In this document: positions 61,228 to 64,000 of the stretch, one piece after another | Layout of the letters: every line of letters begins with the position of its first letter | Position numbering within the stretch: the stretch's first letter is position 1 | Assembly (NCBI GenBank): GCA_017436345.1 | Contig: JAFSDH010000004.1 | Coordinates: 128,661-192,660, forward strand | DNA: 64,000 bases | Direction: 5' to 3' | DNA from: Bacilli bacterium | GTDB lineage: Bacteria; Bacillota_I; Bacilli_A; RF39; UBA660 | Program-made: the position numbers and the translations under genes | The notes under the pieces: generated by a model | Databases searched by the model: none | What the model saw: only the letters and a program-made list of their open reading frames with translations | Told to the model about the DNA's origin: nothing

Positions 61228-61248
61228 TGTATTCATTATATTTTTTTT
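61219..61248 (+). terminator. Terminator folded over the gpr stop codon
   Basis: AATATAATG pairs with CATTATATT around TATT, followed by T8. Transcription into spoIIP would need read-through or its own promoter. Confidence 0.75.
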
Positions 61249-61296
61249 GACATTTTTTTTATATCCAACAATCTATACTAATTATAAGGTGAGTAT

Positions 61297-62211
61297 ATGA
61301 AAAAAAAGAAAAAACTAAAAATTTATTTCTATATTATCATAACAATAGGTGTATATATAAATACCTTGAATTTATTAAATGATATAAATTTAGATATAAA
61401 AAATGATAAATTTTATAAAATACTTATTTCTGAATCATCTAATTTAAACAATAAAATTAATTATAATAAAATAAAAAATATTATAAATCTAGAGCCAAAC
61501 AAATTAATAAATAATAATATTATATACACAAAACAAGAAGAACCAATAAAAGAGGTAGTAAGTGTATTAAAAAAAGAAAAAATTCCAACAGTATATATTT
61601 ATAATACTCATCAAACAGAAAATTATAGTAATGAATACCTGGCTGATTATAGTATTGTACCCAATATAATGATAACTAGTTATATGTTAAAAGAAAACTT
61701 AGAAGAATATGGAATTTATTCATATGTAGAAGAAAGAAGTATTAAAGAGGTTTTAAATAAAAATAAATGGAAATATTCTAAAAGTTATAAAGTATCAAGA
61801 AGTTTTATGGAGGAAAAACAAAAAGAAATTCCTACGTTTAAATATTATATAGATCTCCATCGTGATTCTGTCAAAAAAAAGCACACAACAATAGAAATAG
61901 ATGGGATAAAGTACGCTAAAATAATGTTGTTAGTAGGATTAGAACATAATAGTTATAAAGATAATTTAAAAGAAGCAGAAAAAATTAATAATAAATTAAA
62001 TAAATACTATCCAGGAATATCAAGAGGAATATATAAAAAAAGTGGTTCAGGAGTAAATGGTATTTATAATCAAGACTTCTCTAAATATGTATTTTTATTT
62101 GAAATAGGTGGAATAGAAAATAATATTGAAGAAGTAAATAATACAATGATTGCGCTAACAAAAGTTTTAGTAGAATACATAAAAGAAGAGGGTGATTTAA
62201 TTGAAAATTAA
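61297..62211 (+). CDS. spoIIP: Stage II sporulation protein P
   Basis: The 304-aa protein has an N-terminal membrane helix (about 9-25), a linker, and the SpoIIP amidase/endopeptidase domain: VYIYNTHQTENYSNEY (catalytic His), VPNIMITSYMLKENLE, YYIDLHRDSVKKK (His) and FLFEIGGIENNIEEVNNTM (Glu). It cuts peptidoglycan with SpoIID and SpoIIM during forespore engulfment. AAGGTGAG precedes the ATG. It overlaps the next gene by 11 bases. Confidence 0.95.
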   Translation: MKKKKKLKIYFYIIITIGVYINTLNLLNDINLDIKNDKFYKILISESSNLNNKINYNKIKNIINLEPNKLINNNIIYTKQEEPIKEVVSVLKKEKIPTVYIYNTHQTENYSNEYLADYSIVPNIMITSYMLKENLEEYGIYSYVEERSIKEVLNKNKWKYSKSYKVSRSFMEEKQKEIPTFKYYIDLHRDSVKKKHTTIEIDGIKYAKIMLLVGLEHNSYKDNLKEAEKINNKLNKYYPGISRGIYKKSGSGVNGIYNQDFSKYVFLFEIGGIENNIEEVNNTMIALTKVLVEYIKEEGDLIEN

Positions 62212-62521
62212 TTTTCGTAAAACAATTATATTCTTATTATTATCATCATTTGTAATAACAATGATTCTATCTACTAATGGTTTTTATCAATCTGAATTGA
62301 AAAAAAAGACTATATTAACTAACGAAGCTATTAAATCATTTGAAAATGATATAAAAACTGGTAAAGAGATAGATATAAATAATTACTTAGATTTAAAAAA
62401 GAAAAACTATGATAATAATTTTAGTAAAAGTGGTAGATATATATCAAAAAAAGTAAATAAAATCATATCTTTTGGAATGGAAAAAACTTTAAAAATTATC
62501 ATAAAAGCAATTGAGGAATAA
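62201..62521 (+). CDS. Small membrane-anchored protein, possible YqxA counterpart
   Basis: The start is TTG at 62201 after GAGGGTGAT, overlapping the end of spoIIP, so the two are coupled. The 106-aa product has one N-terminal membrane helix (about 8-25) and a charged helical remainder (FENDIKTGKEIDINNYL, then KKVNKIISFGMEKTLK). B. subtilis has a small gene, yqxA, in the same place after gpr-spoIIP; size and topology agree, but sequence identity is not proven. It probably acts in sporulation. Confidence 0.72.
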   Translation: MKINFRKTIIFLLLSSFVITMILSTNGFYQSELKKKTILTNEAIKSFENDIKTGKEIDINNYLDLKKKNYDNNFSKSGRYISKKVNKIISFGMEKTLKIIIKAIEE

Positions 62522-62539
62522 GCCAATATATTGTATAAT
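62511..62539 (+). promoter_or_regulatory. Promoter of the 62563 gene
   Basis: TTGAGG (62511-62516), 17 bp, TATAAT (62534-62539). It overlaps the end of the preceding gene. Confidence 0.6.
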
Positions 62540-62562
62540 TTTTATGATAGGGTGTGAAGGCT

Positions 62563-63750
62563 ATGCGTAGGATAGTAGGAGTATTACTTGGGATATTTGG
62601 TTTAACAATTATCGGGGCAGGAATCTTTATGCAAATAGATTCTAAAGATTCAAAAAAAGAAGAAAATAAAGAGATATTCCAATATAAAGAAGTTCCAATT
62701 AAAAGAATAAATAAATTTGAAAAAGAAGAAACATGTTCAACATATAAAAGCGTAAATTCTTTTCTAAATACAACAGATTATACTAAAATATCTTTTACAT
62801 ATCCAAACTGTGTTCATGAATATGACTTATCTTTTTGGCATAAGATGTTAAAAAATGAAGATGGAACTATTACTATAAATGTAAAAAAAGAAGACGAAAC
62901 ACTTAATAATTATTTAAATTCGGTTAAAACAAAACTTGCTGCTGATAAATATGAAGATTTTTATCAAGATTTAGAATATACAGAAGTTTATAGTGATGAA
63001 ACTGATTCTGGTTTAAAAGTAAGAGTTATTGAAGCAAATTACCAAACTGGACTTTATACTGCAACAACGTATGATAAATGGTATATCGCTATTGATCTAG
63101 AAAATGATATGTTACTTATTTTTGAAGTAGAATCAAAAGACAAGGTAATTAATGAAGAAGCAATTAAAGAATTATATAAAAATGTTATTGTTGAAAAAGA
63201 ACAGGCAACATTTTTAAATACCAAAAAAGAAGGTAATTATCAAGTTGGAAGTATTAGACAAAATAAAGCTGGATATTATGATAAAGGATATAAAGTTAAT
63301 CTAAAAGTTCCAAATAAATATCCTGAGGTAGAAACAACTAGTAGTAACTATGCAGAATCTATTTTTGAAATAGAAAGCGTCTACGAAAGAGTATACGCAT
63401 GGATATCGCTAGAAAAAGATAATTATGAAAAAACATTTCAAGAAAAAATGGCAAATGAAAAAAAATATTCTTTAATGACTTATATAGAAAATCCAACAAC
63501 TTATCATAATCAAAAAGATTATGGAATAGTTAAAAAAACTATTGATGGTAAAGAAGTATATTATTATATATTTAGTTATGATTACTTTTTAGAAGACTCA
63601 AAAGAAAAATCATATACTGGATATTTTTCTGAAATATATTATGAGATAGAACCATATTTTTACTATAAAATATATTTGACTACTAAAAACATCGAAATAA
63701 ATGAAGCTTTAATTAGTGACTTTCTTGATTTTACAGTAGAGGAATATTAA
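62563..63750 (+). CDS. Membrane-anchored protein of unknown function, 395 aa
   Basis: ATG 62563 follows AGGGTG. A single N-terminal helix (RRIVGVLLGIFGLTIIGAGIF) is followed by an outside domain with mixed beta/alpha pattern and many Tyr/Lys/Glu residues; one Cys pair at 56/82 could form a disulfide. Duplicated elements are visible: LKVRVIEANYQTGLYTATTYD and similar strands in both halves. No known family is recognised. A zinc-ribbon protein gene follows 2 bases later and probably shares its transcript. Confidence 0.72.
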   Translation: MRRIVGVLLGIFGLTIIGAGIFMQIDSKDSKKEENKEIFQYKEVPIKRINKFEKEETCSTYKSVNSFLNTTDYTKISFTYPNCVHEYDLSFWHKMLKNEDGTITINVKKEDETLNNYLNSVKTKLAADKYEDFYQDLEYTEVYSDETDSGLKVRVIEANYQTGLYTATTYDKWYIAIDLENDMLLIFEVESKDKVINEEAIKELYKNVIVEKEQATFLNTKKEGNYQVGSIRQNKAGYYDKGYKVNLKVPNKYPEVETTSSNYAESIFEIESVYERVYAWISLEKDNYEKTFQEKMANEKKYSLMTYIENPTTYHNQKDYGIVKKTIDGKEVYYYIFSYDYFLEDSKEKSYTGYFSEIYYEIEPYFYYKIYLTTKNIEINEALISDFLDFTVEEY

Positions 63751-63752
63751 TT

Positions 63753-64000
63753 ATGTATTGTCCAAAATGTGGAAAAGAAATAAATGATTCTACAAAATTT
63801 TGTCCTCAATGTGGTTATCTAGTAAAAAAAGAATCAGAGGAAAAAACAAAAGAAATAGATATAAAAGAAATAAAAGAAATAGAAGAAAGTCCTAAAATAA
63901 AGAAAAAAGAAGTAAAAACAAAAAAATTGAATTCAAGTATTTATTTAATATTAATAATTATAATTTTAATATTAATAATAATTCTATTAGTATTAAATAA
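63753..64000 (+). CDS. Zinc-ribbon membrane protein, 3' end outside window
   Basis: The frame is open to the last base (82 complete codons). It starts MYCPKCGKEINDSTKFCPQ with a second CPQCG, a zinc-ribbon of the double Cys type (Cys3, 6, 17, 20). A Lys/Glu-rich stretch follows, then a membrane helix of Ile/Leu from about residue 62. GAGG in the end of the previous gene serves as ribosome site. The cytoplasmic zinc-ribbon plus membrane helix plan is common in Bacillota membrane proteins of unknown role. The rest of the protein is not visible. Confidence 0.8.
   Translation, partial: MYCPKCGKEINDSTKFCPQCGYLVKKESEEKTKEIDIKEIKEIEESPKIKKKEVKTKKLNSSIYLILIIIILILIIILLVLN

Noticed and set aside
1..64000. 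CRISPR array, IS elements, tRNA or rRNA genes
   Set aside because: No regular spaced repeats, transposase genes or clear T-loop GGTTCGAATC-type blocks were found by eye; short tRNA genes could still be missed without a search tool.
1..64000. Use of TGA as Trp (Mollicutes code)
   Set aside because: Several genes (such as those ending at 16958 and 25117) stop at TGA, and Trp is TGG throughout.

Overview
This window is chromosomal DNA from a very AT-rich, low-GC Gram-positive (Bacillota) bacterium. The genes use the standard code: TGG is Trp, and TGA ends several genes. Strong AAGGAGG/GGTGAT ribosome sites, a T-box leader, a 6S RNA and the spore genes gpr and spoIIP point to a spore-forming or spore-descended member of the Bacilli or a neighbouring class. 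Surface proteins with dockerin, cohesin-like, DUF285 and NPNTG-sorting features suggest a host-associated (gut) lifestyle. The exact lineage is inference; uncultured Bacilli such as the RF39/RFN20/Erysipelotrichales area would fit.

Layout. 1-2.7 kb: 3' part of a large unknown protein and a small partner. 2.8-6.6 kb: a secreted C1A cysteine protease ending in a dockerin, followed by a membrane-anchored protein with a cohesin-like domain. 6.6-10 kb: T-box leader, a 29-codon leader ORF, hisS and aspS. 10-22 kb: two prepilin-like proteins that share an N-terminal module, with housekeeping genes between them (hydrolase, pyk, L,D-transpeptidase, tmcAL, yceD-rpmF, a ClpX-like ATPase, queH, an MBL hydrolase). 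22-28 kb: two membrane proteins, then the rimP-nusA-HNH-like-rnpM-infB-rbfA translation/transcription cluster with a possible attenuator in its leader. 28-32.6 kb: 6S RNA, lexA with two SOS-type boxes and a divergent unknown gene, dCMP-deaminase-like and Xer recombinase genes. 32.7-39 kb: an unusually long, divergent SecA and pyruvate phosphate dikinase. 39-49 kb: surface proteins (beta-helix with NPNTG anchor, Ig-like repeats, 1041-aa acidic protein), a decayed paralogue, a PfkB kinase and an Smr protein. 49-59 kb: cell-wall and division genes (murG-murB-divIB; murC-comN-relA-dtd-AI-2E permease), with a metallophosphoesterase-like protein that lacks its metal ligands and a CPBP protease on the other strand. 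59-64 kb: transglutaminase, rpsT, gpr-spoIIP-yqxA-like sporulation genes, an unknown anchored protein and a zinc-ribbon membrane protein cut by the window end.

Transcription units are well marked. Most carry an extended -10 (TGN-TATAAT), often with a TTG-type -35 at 17 bp, and end in clear intrinsic terminators, several of which fold over the stop codon. The points most worth following up are the dockerin-protease/cohesin pair, the overlapping GAC/CAC specifier of the hisS-aspS T-box, the ClpX-like ATPase with a new N-terminal region, the modular prepilins, the dead phosphoesterase and the hairpin in the nusA operon leader. No tRNA, rRNA, CRISPR array or insertion sequence was recognised.
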